From Microbacterium sp. MYb45 (GTDB taxonomy: Bacteria > Actinomycetota > Actinomycetes > Actinomycetales > Microbacteriaceae), in NCBI RefSeq assembly GCF_002979655.1, contig NZ_PCPG01000002.1, forward strand, positions 124,001 through 188,000: a stretch of 64,000 nucleotides of DNA. The letters run 5' to 3'. Below are positions 50,501-58,393 of this stretch, piece by piece (the stretch's first letter is position 1; each line of letters begins with the position of its first letter). Below the pieces are notes generated by a model, which was not told the DNA's origin, did no database searches, and worked only from the letters and a program-made list of their open reading frames with translations. Made by a program: the position numbers and the translations under genes.

Positions 50501-52142
50501 GATTCCGGTGACGATCGGCGGCGCGAGCCGGGTGGCCGCGATCGAAGACGCGGGCCGACTGCGCGATGCGCTCGGGGTCGCGCTCCCCACGGGCATCCCG
50601 GTGGCGTTCCTCGAACCGCTGGCCGACCCGCTGGGAGACCTCGTCGCCCGGCACGCCCGCACGCACGGCCCCTTCACGACGGATGCCGTCGCCACCCGGT
50701 TCGGACTCGGAGCCGCGGTGGCCCGCCACACCCTGCAGCGGCTGGAGAACGCCGGCCGACTCACGAGCGGCTACTTCCTGCCCGAGGCCGCCGGCAGCGG
50801 CGACGCGATCGAGTGGTGCGACAGCGAGGTGCTGCGACGCCTGCGGATGCGTTCGCTCGCGGCCATCCGCGGGTCGGTGGAGCCGGTCTCCCCCGAGGCG
50901 TATGCCCGCTTCCTGCCCGACTGGCAGCACGTGGGCCGACCGCTGGAGGGCGTCGACGGTGTGCTGAGCGTGATCGAGCAGTTCGCCGGCGTGCCGATCC
51001 CCGCGAGCGCGTGGGAATCGCTGGTCCTCCCCTCTCGTGTGCGCGACTACTCCCCTGCGATGCTCGACGAGCTCACGGCGGCGGGCGAGGTCATCTGGTC
51101 CGGTCACGGCACCCTCCCGGGGCGCGACGGCTGGGTGTCGCTGCATCCGGTCGACCTTGCGCCGTTCACGCTGCCGGAGCGCGACGCCGAGATCGCTTCC
51201 GACTCGTTGGAGTCTCGGATCCTCATCGCGCTCGACGTCGGCGGCGCGTACTTCGCGGCGCAGCTGAAAGACATGGCGGCGGCCGAGAACGAGCAGTCCG
51301 TGCTCGAGGCGCTGTGGTCGCTGACGTGGTCGGGCTACGTCACGAACGACACGTTCGGCCCCATCCGCTCACTCCTCGCCGGCGGTTCGCAGGCGCACAA
51401 GGTCAAGCGCCGGGCTCCCCGCGCTCGCACCTACCGTGGGGTGTCCTTCACGGGTTCCCCTGCGCCTCGGCCGACGTCGATCGGCGGGCGCTGGTCCCTG
51501 CTGCCAGCGCTCGAGACGGATGCCGCCCGCCGCGCCACCGTCACCGCGGGCCTCCTGCTCGACCGCTACGGCGTGGTCACGCGCGGAGCCGTGCAGGCCG
51601 AGGGCGTTCCCGGTGGCTTCGCCCAGGCCTATCGCGTGCTCGCCGGTTTCGAAGAGGCGGGCCACTGCCGTCGCGGTTATGTGATCGAGAAGCTCGGCGC
51701 CGCACAGTTCGCCGCCTCGGGCACGGTCGATCGCCTGCGCACCTACGCGGGGCTGGCCGACCCGCCGCCGCGCAAGGCCGTGACCCTCGCGGCCACCGAT
51801 CCCGCGAACCCCTATGGCGCGGCCCTCGGCTGGCCCAAGCTCGACGGGGTCTCGCATCGCCCGGGGCGCAAGGCGGGCGGCCTGGTCGTGCTGGTCGACG
51901 GCGTCCTCGTGCTCTCCCTCGAACGCGGCGGCCGCACCGTGCTGTCGTTCAGTGATGACGGCGAAGTGCTCCGCGCCGCCGCATCCGATCTCGCGGCCAC
52001 CGCACGCGCCCGCCGACTCGACACCCTGACCGTCGAGAAGATCAACGGCGAAGGCGTCTACGGCACCGACCTCGCACTCGCCCTGCAGGAGGCGGGCTTC
52101 GTGGCCACCCCGCGGGGCTACACCCTCCGCAAGGTCGTCTGA
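47538..52142 (+). CDS. lhr: large helicase-related protein Lhr
   Basis: 1534 residues, full Lhr length. Walker A APTGSGKT (44-51), DEVH box (about 173-176), motif III SATVRP, TSSLELGIDMGAV and QRVGRAGH (motifs IV-VI), followed by a winged-helix and the long C-terminal Lhr domain. A 3'-5' superfamily 2 helicase for DNA/RNA repair. The ATG at 47538 follows GGAGGG directly; GAAGAT 6 nt upstream would also allow a leaderless start. Downstream is the YefM antitoxin. Confidence 0.95.
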   Translation: MSDVLERFTPATQDWFRGAFPAPTPAQAGAWDAISAGKHALVVAPTGSGKTLSAFLWAIDSVFRERMTETAPPAKGEPRTRILYISPLKALGVDVERNLRSPLIGIGQSARRLGVPAPAVTVGVRSGDTTSSDRRKLVSDPPDILITTPESLYLMLTSRAGETLRGVHTVIIDEVHAVAATKRGAHLAVSLERLDALRRLNGIETPAQRIGLSATVRPIDEVARFLGGSAPVEIVAPPASKTFELGVVVPMDDMTNPPPPPGVPGDAADAEYSEVTGSVWPHVEEAIVDRILQNNSTIVFANSRRLAERLTGRLNEIYSERIGVELPAATVPAAMMAQAGATAGADPVLAKAHHGSVSKEQRAQVEEELKSGVLRCVVATSSLELGIDMGAVDLVIQVEAPPSAASGLQRVGRAGHQVGEISRAALFPKHRGDVLHTAIVTERMLAGKIEAIQVPRNPLDILAQQTVAASALGAISVEEWFETVRRSAPFQSLPRSAYEATLDLLAGRFPSDEFAELRPRLVWDRDAGTLTGRPGAQRIAVTSGGTIPDRGLFGVFVAGESTGARVGELDEEMVYESRVGDVFTLGTTSWRIAEITHDRVNVIPAYGQPGKVPFWHGDGIGRPFELGEALGAFSREVSAATPEKAAQRLIDAGLDEQARANLMAHLTEQREATGTLPTDRTLTVERGRDEVGDWRVILHSPYGMKVHAPWALAINARVRERLGVEGSAVASDDGIIVRIPDAEAEPPGAELFVFEPDELEHLVTEEVGGSALFASRFRECAARALLMPRMNPNKRTPLWQQRQRSAQLLEVARRHPTFPVILETLREVLQDVYDLPSLRKLATSIADRRIRLVETEPGQPSPYARDLLFGYVGAFMYEGDSPLAERRAAALSVDPALLGELLGTVELRELLDPEVIAQFEREAQRLDPDRRARGLEGVADLLRMLGPLDAEEVAARLDPASVLEAEAESVDSATAAALLNDLITARRAIPVTIGGASRVAAIEDAGRLRDALGVALPTGIPVAFLEPLADPLGDLVARHARTHGPFTTDAVATRFGLGAAVARHTLQRLENAGRLTSGYFLPEAAGSGDAIEWCDSEVLRRLRMRSLAAIRGSVEPVSPEAYARFLPDWQHVGRPLEGVDGVLSVIEQFAGVPIPASAWESLVLPSRVRDYSPAMLDELTAAGEVIWSGHGTLPGRDGWVSLHPVDLAPFTLPERDAEIASDSLESRILIALDVGGAYFAAQLKDMAAAENEQSVLEALWSLTWSGYVTNDTFGPIRSLLAGGSQAHKVKRRAPRARTYRGVSFTGSPAPRPTSIGGRWSLLPALETDAARRATVTAGLLLDRYGVVTRGAVQAEGVPGGFAQAYRVLAGFEEAGHCRRGYVIEKLGAAQFAASGTVDRLRTYAGLADPPPRKAVTLAATDPANPYGAALGWPKLDGVSHRPGRKAGGLVVLVDGVLVLSLERGGRTVLSFSDDGEVLRAAASDLAATARARRLDTLTVEKINGEGVYGTDLALALQEAGFVATPRGYTLRKVV

Positions 52143-52151
52143 ACCATCCAG

Positions 52152-52173
52152 AGTGGTACCATAAGTGGTACCA
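52152..52173 (+). promoter_or_regulatory. twin palindromic boxes of the yefM-yoeB operon
   Basis: AGTGGTACCA occurs at 52152-52161 and 52164-52173. Each copy contains the self-complementary TGGTACCA, and the centres are 12 bp apart. YefM-type antitoxins autoregulate through such paired short palindromes just upstream of the start. Confidence 0.6.
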
Positions 52174-52185
52174 GAAGGGATGCAC

Positions 52186-52434
52186 ATGGCCATCACCACG
52201 AGCGAAGCGCGCCGCGACCTCTTCGGCCTGATCGAGCGCGTCAACCTCGATCATTCCGAGATCGAGATCGTCTCCCGCCGAGGCGCCGCCGTCCTCATGT
52301 CGAAGTCCGAATACGACTCCCTGATCGAGACCAGCCACCTTCTGCGCTCCCCCGCGAATGCGAACCGGCTGCTCGTCGCTCTCGCCGCCGCACAGGCGGG
52401 CGATGTCGCAGAACATCCACTCGACGAGGCATGA
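52186..52434 (+). CDS. yefM: YefM-type antitoxin (Phd/YefM family)
   Basis: 82 residues: N-terminal DNA-binding/dimer domain (MAITTSEARRDLFGLIERVN), VSRRGAAVLMSKSEYDSLIET typical of the family, and a C-terminal toxin-binding helix. The ATG at 52186 follows AGAAGGG at 6 nt. It overlaps the toxin start (ATGA), giving coupled synthesis of antitoxin first. Confidence 0.93.
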   Translation: MAITTSEARRDLFGLIERVNLDHSEIEIVSRRGAAVLMSKSEYDSLIETSHLLRSPANANRLLVALAAAQAGDVAEHPLDEA

Positions 52435-52697
52435 CCTCGCGAGTACTGGTCTGGACGTCGCAGGGGTGGGAGGACTATCTCCATTGGCAGACCGAGGATC
52501 GTCGGACTCTGAAGCGGATCAACCTCCTCCTGACCGACGTCCTGCGCGACGACCCCTTCGAGGGGATCGGCAAGCTGGAACCGCTGAAGTACGCTCTGGC
52601 CGGAGCCTGGTCTCGGCGCATCGATGAGACGAACCGACTGGTCTACACCACCAACGACCATCAGGTCATCATCCTGCAGGCCCGCTACCACTACTGA
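52431..52697 (+). CDS. yoeB: YoeB-type mRNA interferase toxin
   Basis: 88 residues with the RelE/YoeB fold: VWTSQGWEDYLHWQTEDRRT, KINLLLTDV-like helix (RINLLLTDVLRDDPFEGIGKLE), WSRRIDETNRLVY and terminal ILQARYHY. The Glu in GIGKLEPLKY, Arg in SRRIDETNRLVY, and C-terminal His and Tyr are the family catalytic residues. It cleaves mRNA on the ribosome when freed from YefM. The complete pair suggests an active TA module. Confidence 0.94.
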   Translation: MTSRVLVWTSQGWEDYLHWQTEDRRTLKRINLLLTDVLRDDPFEGIGKLEPLKYALAGAWSRRIDETNRLVYTTNDHQVIILQARYHY

Positions 52698-52716
52698 CCC
52701 ACCTACGCTGGAAGCC

Positions 52717-53565
52717 ATGATCCGAGAGTTTGCCGCCGGCATCCGCACTCTGCTGCGCGGATTCGGGCTCTGGCGCACGCGACCGGGCCTCATGGTGCTG
52801 GGCCTGATCCCGGCGATCATCGCCGTCATCGTGCTCGCCGCCCTGTTCGTGCCGCTGGTGATCGGCATGCCGTCGCTGTCCACGTGGCTCACCCCGTTCG
52901 CCGACGGATGGATCGAGCCGTGGCGCGGTCTGCTGCGCGCCGCCGTGAGCCTTGTCGTCGTCGCCGCCGCCCTGGCTCTCGCGAGCGTGGTCTTCAGCGC
53001 GCTGACCCTGACCATCGGCGACCCCTTCTATCAGCGCATCTGGCACGCGGTCGAGGTCGACCTCGGCTCGCCCCCGCCCGCCGACGGCGGCAGCTTCTGG
53101 ACCACGCTCGGCGAGGGACTGCGACTGGTCCTCCTCGGCATCCTCATCGCCCTCTCCGTGCTTCTCATCGGCCTCATCCCGGGCGTCGGCGGCTTCCTGG
53201 GCGCTGTCGCCGGCGTCGTCCTGACCGGCCGACTGCTGGCGCGCGAGCTCACCGGCCGCGCCTTCGATGCGCGCGACCTGAGCCCCCTCGATCGCGCCGC
53301 GCTGTTCTCGGGCAGCCGCGCACGGGTGCTCGGCTTCGGCGTCGCCACACAACTCTGCTTCCTGATCCCCGGCGGCGCGGTCGCGATCATGCCGGTCGCC
53401 GTCGCCGGCAGCACGATGCTCGCCCGCGACATGCTCGCCCGCACGAGCACCACGGCGGCGTCGGCCTCCGGAACGACGATGACACCTCCGCCGCCCGCAC
53501 CGAACGCCGTATCGTCACCGCTTCCGCCGCCCCCGCATCTCGGGACCAGGCCGGGAGCTTCCTGA
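52717..53565 (+). CDS. EI24-domain (CysZ-like) membrane protein
   Basis: 282 residues, about six hydrophobic segments. EI24/CysZ features: long N-terminal helix (FAAGIRTLLRGFGLWRTRPG) and FSALTLTIGDPFYQRIW, with a Pro/Ala-rich C-tail. CysZ relatives conduct sulfate; function here is unproven. The ATG follows TACGCT by 7 nt, and the stop overlaps the next ATG by 1 base (TGATG), so it is co-transcribed with the glycosylase. Confidence 0.85.
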   Translation: MIREFAAGIRTLLRGFGLWRTRPGLMVLGLIPAIIAVIVLAALFVPLVIGMPSLSTWLTPFADGWIEPWRGLLRAAVSLVVVAAALALASVVFSALTLTIGDPFYQRIWHAVEVDLGSPPPADGGSFWTTLGEGLRLVLLGILIALSVLLIGLIPGVGGFLGAVAGVVLTGRLLARELTGRAFDARDLSPLDRAALFSGSRARVLGFGVATQLCFLIPGGAVAIMPVAVAGSTMLARDMLARTSTTAASASGTTMTPPPPAPNAVSSPLPPPPHLGTRPGAS

Positions 53566-54338
53566 TGCCCGAGGGCGACACCGTCTTCCGCACCGCGCGG
53601 CGCCTCGACGAGGCCATCGCCGGCGCGGAGGTCACCCGCTTCGACCTCCGCGTCCCCCGATTCGCGACGCTCGACCTGACCGGGCAGCCCGTGCACGGCG
53701 TCGTTCCCCGCGGCAAGCATCTGCTGATGCGCATCGGCGACAGCACGCTGCATTCGCATCTGCGCATGGACGGCGCGTGGTTCGTGTACCGCCAGGGCGA
53801 GAGATGGCGGCATCCGGCCTTCAAGGTACGTGCGATCGTCGGCACCTCCGAGCGTGATGCCGTCGGGGTCGACATCGCCGAGGTCGAGGTCGTGCCCACT
53901 CGTGACGAGGACCAGCTCGTCGGCTACCTGGGCCCCGATCCGCTCGCGCACGACTGGGATGCGGCTGAAGCCCTCCGACGACTCGGAGCCGACACCCGCA
54001 GCATCCACGTCGCCCTCCTCGATCAGCGCAACGTCGCAGGGTTCGGCAACGAATACGCCGCAGAACTCCTGTTCCTGCGCGGAATCCTGCCGACACGGCC
54101 GACTCCCGAGGTGGATGTGGCCGCCCTCCTCGACCTCGGTGTGCGCACCATCCGGGTCAACCGCGACCGCCGCAACCGCACCTTCACGGGCATCGACCGT
54201 CCGGGCCAGGGCACCTGGGTCTACGGCCGCGCCGGGCGCCCGTGCCGCCGCTGCGGAACCCTCATCCGGCGTGGCGAGCAGGGCGCCGACCCGACCCGCG
54301 AGCGCGTCACGTTCTGGTGTCCGGTCTGCCAGCACTGA
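53565..54338 (+). CDS. nei: Fpg/Nei-family DNA glycosylase (endonuclease VIII-like)
   Basis: 257 residues. N-terminal catalytic PEGDTV (P2, E3 after Met processing), K51 in PRGKHLLM, an H2TH region (RNVAGFGNEYAAELLFL) and a C-terminal zinc finger with CRRC and CPVC. It excises oxidised pyrimidines and cleaves the AP site. The gene starts inside the stop of the EI24 gene. Confidence 0.93.
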   Translation: MPEGDTVFRTARRLDEAIAGAEVTRFDLRVPRFATLDLTGQPVHGVVPRGKHLLMRIGDSTLHSHLRMDGAWFVYRQGERWRHPAFKVRAIVGTSERDAVGVDIAEVEVVPTRDEDQLVGYLGPDPLAHDWDAAEALRRLGADTRSIHVALLDQRNVAGFGNEYAAELLFLRGILPTRPTPEVDVAALLDLGVRTIRVNRDRRNRTFTGIDRPGQGTWVYGRAGRPCRRCGTLIRRGEQGADPTRERVTFWCPVCQH

Positions 54339-54365
54339 GCATCGGGCAGGAACGGCGCGAGTCGT

Positions 54366-55070
54366 TCAACCGCCGACATGCACCGGCCGAGCGTTCACCG
54401 GCGGGGCCCCGACCTCCTGCACGGTATGACCGCTGCAGGCGGTGTTCGTCATGCGAGCCTGCTCGATTCGCGACACGACGAACCAGCGCATCGCGTCGCG
54501 CAGCAGACACCATCCGACCAGGTACCACCGGCCGTTCGTGGAGGCGAACATCACGGGCTCGATCTCACGCGCGGTCGTGGCACCGGCGAGGGAGGTGTAG
54601 CGGATCCGGATCGTCCGCTGCTCGGCCATCGCCTCCTCGAGGACCGACCGGACGGCGCGGGAGGACGGGGGCGATCCGTCGACCCACACTCGACGCCCCA
54701 GGTCGGCGGCCCTCTCCCGTGTGCGGGGATCGAGCACGTCCATGATCTTCTGCACCCCGGCCGATGCCAGGTCGGCGTAGGGGGCATCGCGCGCCGCCGA
54801 GACAGCTGCGAGGAGCGCCACGGCCTGGGCCGGCGACAGGCTGATGGGCGGCAGGGAGGCGCTCGACGCCAACCCGTAGCCACCACCGGGTCCCGGGCGC
54901 GACCACACCGCCGCACCGCTGCTCGCCAGCGCGGCGAGGTCGCGCTTCACGGTGCGGACGGACACCTCGAACTCGGCGGCGAGCCGATCCGCCGTACATC
55001 CGCGGGTGCCGTTGCGGCGCAGCATCTCCGTCAGAGCATGGAGTCGCTCTGCCCGCTTCACTGTCCCCAC
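54366..55070 (-). CDS. WYL-domain regulator
   Basis: 234 residues: HTH (TADRLAAEFEVSVRTVKRDLA, about residues 26-46), WYL domain around TIRIRYTSLAG and NGRWYLVGWCLLRDA (W-Y-L intact). Shorter than the full WYL-WCX form, without the WCX tail. The GTG start at 55070 lies 64 bp from a divergent alpha/beta hydrolase, its probable target. Confidence 0.88.
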   Translation of the reverse strand: MGTVKRAERLHALTEMLRRNGTRGCTADRLAAEFEVSVRTVKRDLAALASSGAAVWSRPGPGGGYGLASSASLPPISLSPAQAVALLAAVSAARDAPYADLASAGVQKIMDVLDPRTRERAADLGRRVWVDGSPPSSRAVRSVLEEAMAEQRTIRIRYTSLAGATTAREIEPVMFASTNGRWYLVGWCLLRDAMRWFVVSRIEQARMTNTACSGHTVQEVGAPPVNARPVHVGG

Positions 55071-55074
55071 CGCG

Positions 55075-55084
55075 ATGAATTCAT
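55075..55084. promoter_or_regulatory. short palindrome between WYL regulator and hydrolase
   Basis: ATGAATTCAT (55075-55084) is a perfect 10-bp palindrome 4 bp upstream of the regulator start. A candidate operator only because of its position. Confidence 0.3.
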
Positions 55085-55134
55085 GACAGAAATAGTGCCA
55101 TACACCTGTCCGGAGGCGGTGCCAGCATCAGGTT

Positions 55135-55875
55135 ATGACGACAGAAACACAGAATCCGACCATCATCCTGATCGCGGGTCACTGGCTCGGCGCATGGGCC
55201 TGGGACGAGGTGCAGGAAGGGCTGACGACCGACGGGCAGAACGCCATCGCGATGACGCTCCCCGGCCTCGACCCTCACGATCCCGAGCGATCGTCCCGGA
55301 CCCTCGACGATCAGGCCGCGGCGATCGAAGAGGCCATGGCCCGCGCCGACGCCTCGGCGGAGCGGCCCGTGGTGCTCGTGGGCCACAGCGGGGCCAACGC
55401 TCCGCTCAGCATCGTCCTCGACCGGCATCCCGAGCGCGTCCGCCGGATCATCTGGGTCGACTCCGGCCCCGTCGCAGCGGGAAGCGTCTTCGCGCCCGAC
55501 CTCCCCGACACGGTGGCAGAGCTGCCCTTGCCGCCCTTCGAGATCCTCGGAGAACAGGCCAGCCTCGAAGGTCTGAGCCCCGACGTACTCGAGCGTTTCC
55601 GCGCCCGAGCCGCCCCCGAGCCCGGGCCGGTGCTCCGGCAGCCCGTGGAACTCACGAACGAGGCGCGCCGCCGAGTGCCCACCACCCTGGTCTGCTGCTC
55701 CATCCCCAGCGCTCAGCTTCTGGAACTCGCTCGCGCCGGGCATCCCATGTTCGCCGAGGTCGATGCCCTCGACGATCTCGAGGTCATCGATCTCCCGACC
55801 GGGCATTGGCCGATGTGGAGCCGCGCTGCGGATCTCGCGAAGACGATCGGTTCCGCGGCGACCCGCGTCGACTAG
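55135..55875 (+). CDS. alpha/beta hydrolase
   Basis: 246 residues: LIAGHWLGAWAWDEV (oxyanion region), nucleophile Ser in VLVGHSGANAPL, His in LPTGHWPMWSR. Serine hydrolase of the esterase class; substrate unknown. Divergent from a WYL regulator, so probably inducible. CAGCAT 6 nt before the ATG could be a leaderless -10. Confidence 0.85.
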   Translation: MTTETQNPTIILIAGHWLGAWAWDEVQEGLTTDGQNAIAMTLPGLDPHDPERSSRTLDDQAAAIEEAMARADASAERPVVLVGHSGANAPLSIVLDRHPERVRRIIWVDSGPVAAGSVFAPDLPDTVAELPLPPFEILGEQASLEGLSPDVLERFRARAAPEPGPVLRQPVELTNEARRRVPTTLVCCSIPSAQLLELARAGHPMFAEVDALDDLEVIDLPTGHWPMWSRAADLAKTIGSAATRVD

Positions 55876-55948
55876 CGAACCGAAACGCACCGCGCTCCCT
55901 ACATCCATCCGCGGGAATGAATCCGCCCGTGCCGTGGTTGTTGATATA

Positions 55949-55964
55949 TCCGGAGAACTCCGGA
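55949..55964. promoter_or_regulatory. palindrome before the hexapeptide-repeat gene
   Basis: TCCGGAG (55949-55955), AA and CTCCGGA (55958-55964). It lies 15 bp before the GTG start, just after a TATATC-rich tract, and could cover the transcription start. Confidence 0.45.
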
Positions 55965-55978
55965 GCACGGGAGGAATC

Positions 55979-56386
55979 GTGGGTAAGAACTACGTCGACA
56001 TCGAGAACGACCAGGGCGCGACGCTGCGGTACCGCAAGCACGCGAACGGTCGAGGTCTCGTCGCGCATGGCGCGAAGGTGCATCCGAAGGCGCACATCGA
56101 GGCGGGTGCCTATATCGAACCGGGCGCGCGCGTCGGCGCCGGGGCGACCATCGCCCGCGGTGCCTGGATCGACGAAGACGCCGTGGTCGGCGAGGGAGCT
56201 TTCGTCGACGCGCACGCGCACATCGGCCAGGGAGCCGCGATCGGCGACCACGCGTACGTGGGTGTCCGCACCGACGTTGGCGCCGGAGCGCGCATCGTCC
56301 GCGGCGCCAGGATCGGCGACGACGAGACGGTCGCCGCCGGACTCACCATCGCGACGGATCAGAAGGGCCTCTGGCTCGCGGCCTGA
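55979..56386 (+). CDS. left-handed beta-helix (hexapeptide-repeat) protein
   Basis: 135 residues made of six-residue repeats with the V/I-x-x-x-A/G pattern (ARVGAGATIARGAWIDEDAV, then VVGEGAFVDAHAHIG and IGDHAYVGVRTDVG). The N-terminal part (NYVDIENDQGATLRYRKHANG) is a short beta region. Gamma-carbonic anhydrases have this fold, but no clear zinc-His set is visible. GGAGGAATC precedes the GTG at 55979. Catalytic function cannot be assigned. Confidence 0.75.
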   Translation: MGKNYVDIENDQGATLRYRKHANGRGLVAHGAKVHPKAHIEAGAYIEPGARVGAGATIARGAWIDEDAVVGEGAFVDAHAHIGQGAAIGDHAYVGVRTDVGAGARIVRGARIGDDETVAAGLTIATDQKGLWLAA

Positions 56387-56421
56387 CGCCGCGCTCGACC
56401 TGAGCGGGTCGGGTGGAGCGA

Positions 56422-57081
56422 CTACAGCAGTCGCCGCTCCGACGCCCACACGGTGAGTTCATGCCGCGACGAGAGCTGCAGCTTGCGCAGCACGGACGAC
56501 ACGTGCGTCTCGACCGTCTTGATCGAGATGAACAGCTCCGACGCGACCTCCTTGTAGGCGTAGCCGCGCGCGATCAGGCGCATGACCTCCTGCTCGCGCG
56601 CCGAGAGCCGGTCGAGCTCATCGGTCGCGGTCGCAGTCTCTCCCGCGACGGCCCCGAACGCGTCGAGCACGAAGCCGGCGAGCCGCGGTGAGAACACCGC
56701 ATCGCCGTCGGCCACGGCGTGCACGGCCTTGCTGACCTCGGTGCCGGACGACCCCTTGGTGATGTAGCCGCGCGCGCCGGCACGGATCACCCGCACGACA
56801 TCGGCCGCCGCATCCGACACGCTCAGCGCGAGGAATCGGGCCGTCGTCGGCGCCGAGCCGCGGATCACGGACTCTCCCCCGGCCGCGTCGTCGCCGGGGC
56901 CGCCCGGCAGGTGCACGTCGAGCAGCACGACATCGGGTTGCGTCGCTCCGATCACCGCGATGGCGGACGGCACGTCGGCCGCTTCCCCGACCACATCGAC
57001 ACTGGCATCGAGGTCGGCCCGCAGACCGGAGCGGAAGATCGAGTGGTCGTCGACGATCACGACGCGGATGCTGTCAGCCAC
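56422..57081 (-). CDS. NarL/LuxR-type response regulator
   Basis: 219 residues: receiver domain with acidic pair D11/D12 (VVIVDDHS), phospho-acceptor D55 in VVLLDVHLPG, T in ALSVSD and K in YITKGSS; a C-terminal LuxR HTH (LSAREQEVMRLIARGYAYKEVASEL). The GTG at 57081 overlaps the kinase stop by 8 bp. Controlled by the PspC-type kinase and probably regulates the divergent PspC-like membrane protein. Confidence 0.93.
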   Translation of the reverse strand: MADSIRVVIVDDHSIFRSGLRADLDASVDVVGEAADVPSAIAVIGATQPDVVLLDVHLPGGPGDDAAGGESVIRGSAPTTARFLALSVSDAAADVVRVIRAGARGYITKGSSGTEVSKAVHAVADGDAVFSPRLAGFVLDAFGAVAGETATATDELDRLSAREQEVMRLIARGYAYKEVASELFISIKTVETHVSSVLRKLQLSSRHELTVWASERRLL

Positions 57082-58279
57082 GGTTCTCCTCCCGGGACGT
57101 GATGCTCAGATGCACCTCGGTGCCGTTCTCGTCGCTGCGGACCCCGCCAGAGCCGCCGGCGCGACGCATCCGGCCGATGATCGACTCCCGCACCCCGAGG
57201 CGGTCGCTGGGCACGTCGTCGAGGGAGAACCCGGCACCGCGGTCGCGGATGAACACGTCGACGCCCGTCGCGCTGCCCTCGATGTACACCGAGATCTCGC
57301 CACCGGCGTGACGGGCCGCGTTCAGGATCGCCTCTCTGGCCGCCGCCGCGAGCTCGCCACTCGCACGCTCGGCGGAGAGGCCGGCCGAGACCACGTCGAT
57401 GCGCACCGGGTAGTCGAGTTCGAGCGCTCCGGCGTAGTCACGCAGATCCGTCGGCAGGTCGCTGTCGGCCGGGGCGTCACCGTCGTACAGCCACGCCCGC
57501 AGCTCGCGCTCCTGCGCTCTGGCGAGACGCGCGGCCTCACTGGAGGCACCGGCCCTGTTCTGGATCAGCGCGAGCGTCTGCAGCACCGAATCGTGCAGGT
57601 GCGCGGCCATCTGGCTGCGCTGCTCCTCGCGGATGCGGCGGACCCGCTCACCGGAGAGTTCGCGCCAGCGTGGGATCAGGGCCGACGCGACCACGGCGGC
57701 GAGCCCGGCGAGCGGGAGGAGCACCAGCGCCACCCCCGACCGGGCGACGGGCCAGGAGAGCAGCACCGTGAACAGCAGCGCCAGCAGCAGGATCGCGACG
57801 ACCCGCACGGTCATCGTGTGCCGCGGCCCACGAGCCGTGTCGGTACGGTCGACGAGGGTGGCCCACAGCCCGGCACCGGTCGCGAACGCCGTCGCGCCGC
57901 CCACCACGACCGCGGCGAGATCCGGGGGGATCGACCCGCTCAGCCAGTCGCTGCCCCCGCGCCAGACCAGGACGACGAGCATCCCGACCGCGGCAGGAGC
58001 GAGCAGCAGCCAGGCCACCGGCATCCGCCTCGTCGGTGCACTGTCGCCCTCGGCCCACGGCATGAAGACCCAGCACCAGGCATAGAGCAGGATGCCGGCG
58101 CCACCGCACAGTGTCAGCGCGATGAACAGCGCCCGCACCAGCCCCACGCGCACGCCGAGGTGACTGGCGAGACCGGCGCTCACGCCGGCCACCAGGCAGT
58201 CGCGGTCGCGGCTCAGCGGCGGGCGCGGCGGAGCAGCCGCGCGCGGAGGTCGCGCAGGAGCGTGCGCCGAAGAGGACAT
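57074..58279 (-). CDS. PspC-domain sensor histidine kinase
   Basis: 401 residues: N-terminal PspC domain (LSRDRDCLVAGVSAGLASHLG, about residues 22-42, plus two membrane segments), further four to five TM segments, HisKA_3 phosphoacceptor H229 in AAHLHDSVLQTL, and a HATPase domain with EAILNAARHA (N box) and IRDRGAGFSLDD (G box). A MacS/LiaS-like envelope-stress kinase. The ATG at 58279 begins the conserved part; an ATG at 58291 is less likely. Confidence 0.92.
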   Translation of the reverse strand: MSSSAHAPARPPRAAAPPRPPLSRDRDCLVAGVSAGLASHLGVRVGLVRALFIALTLCGGAGILLYAWCWVFMPWAEGDSAPTRRMPVAWLLLAPAAVGMLVVLVWRGGSDWLSGSIPPDLAAVVVGGATAFATGAGLWATLVDRTDTARGPRHTMTVRVVAILLLALLFTVLLSWPVARSGVALVLLPLAGLAAVVASALIPRWRELSGERVRRIREEQRSQMAAHLHDSVLQTLALIQNRAGASSEAARLARAQERELRAWLYDGDAPADSDLPTDLRDYAGALELDYPVRIDVVSAGLSAERASGELAAAAREAILNAARHAGGEISVYIEGSATGVDVFIRDRGAGFSLDDVPSDRLGVRESIIGRMRRAGGSGGVRSDENGTEVHLSITSREENRG

Positions 58280-58330
58280 GTGGCAATCCAATCATCCGCG
58301 TGCCCGCTCCGGGTCCTCCCCGGCGCAGAA

Positions 58331-58349
58331 TCAGGGGTCGCTCAGGGGT
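58331..58349. promoter_or_regulatory. direct repeat in the PspC/kinase divergent region
   Basis: TCAGGGGT at 58331-58338 and 58342-58349, 11 bp apart (one helical turn), in the 114-bp region between the divergent kinase operon and the PspC-like gene. The second copy runs into GGGGTTCCCC. Candidate binding site for the NarL-type regulator. Confidence 0.4.
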
Positions 58350-58393
58350 TCCCCCCATGGCAGGCAGTACGCGGCTGCCGCCAGGATCGAAGC

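Noticed and set aside
49023..51146. 707-codon minus-strand frame
   Set aside because: Antisense to lhr; Arg/Gly/Glu/His-rich composition with no motif.
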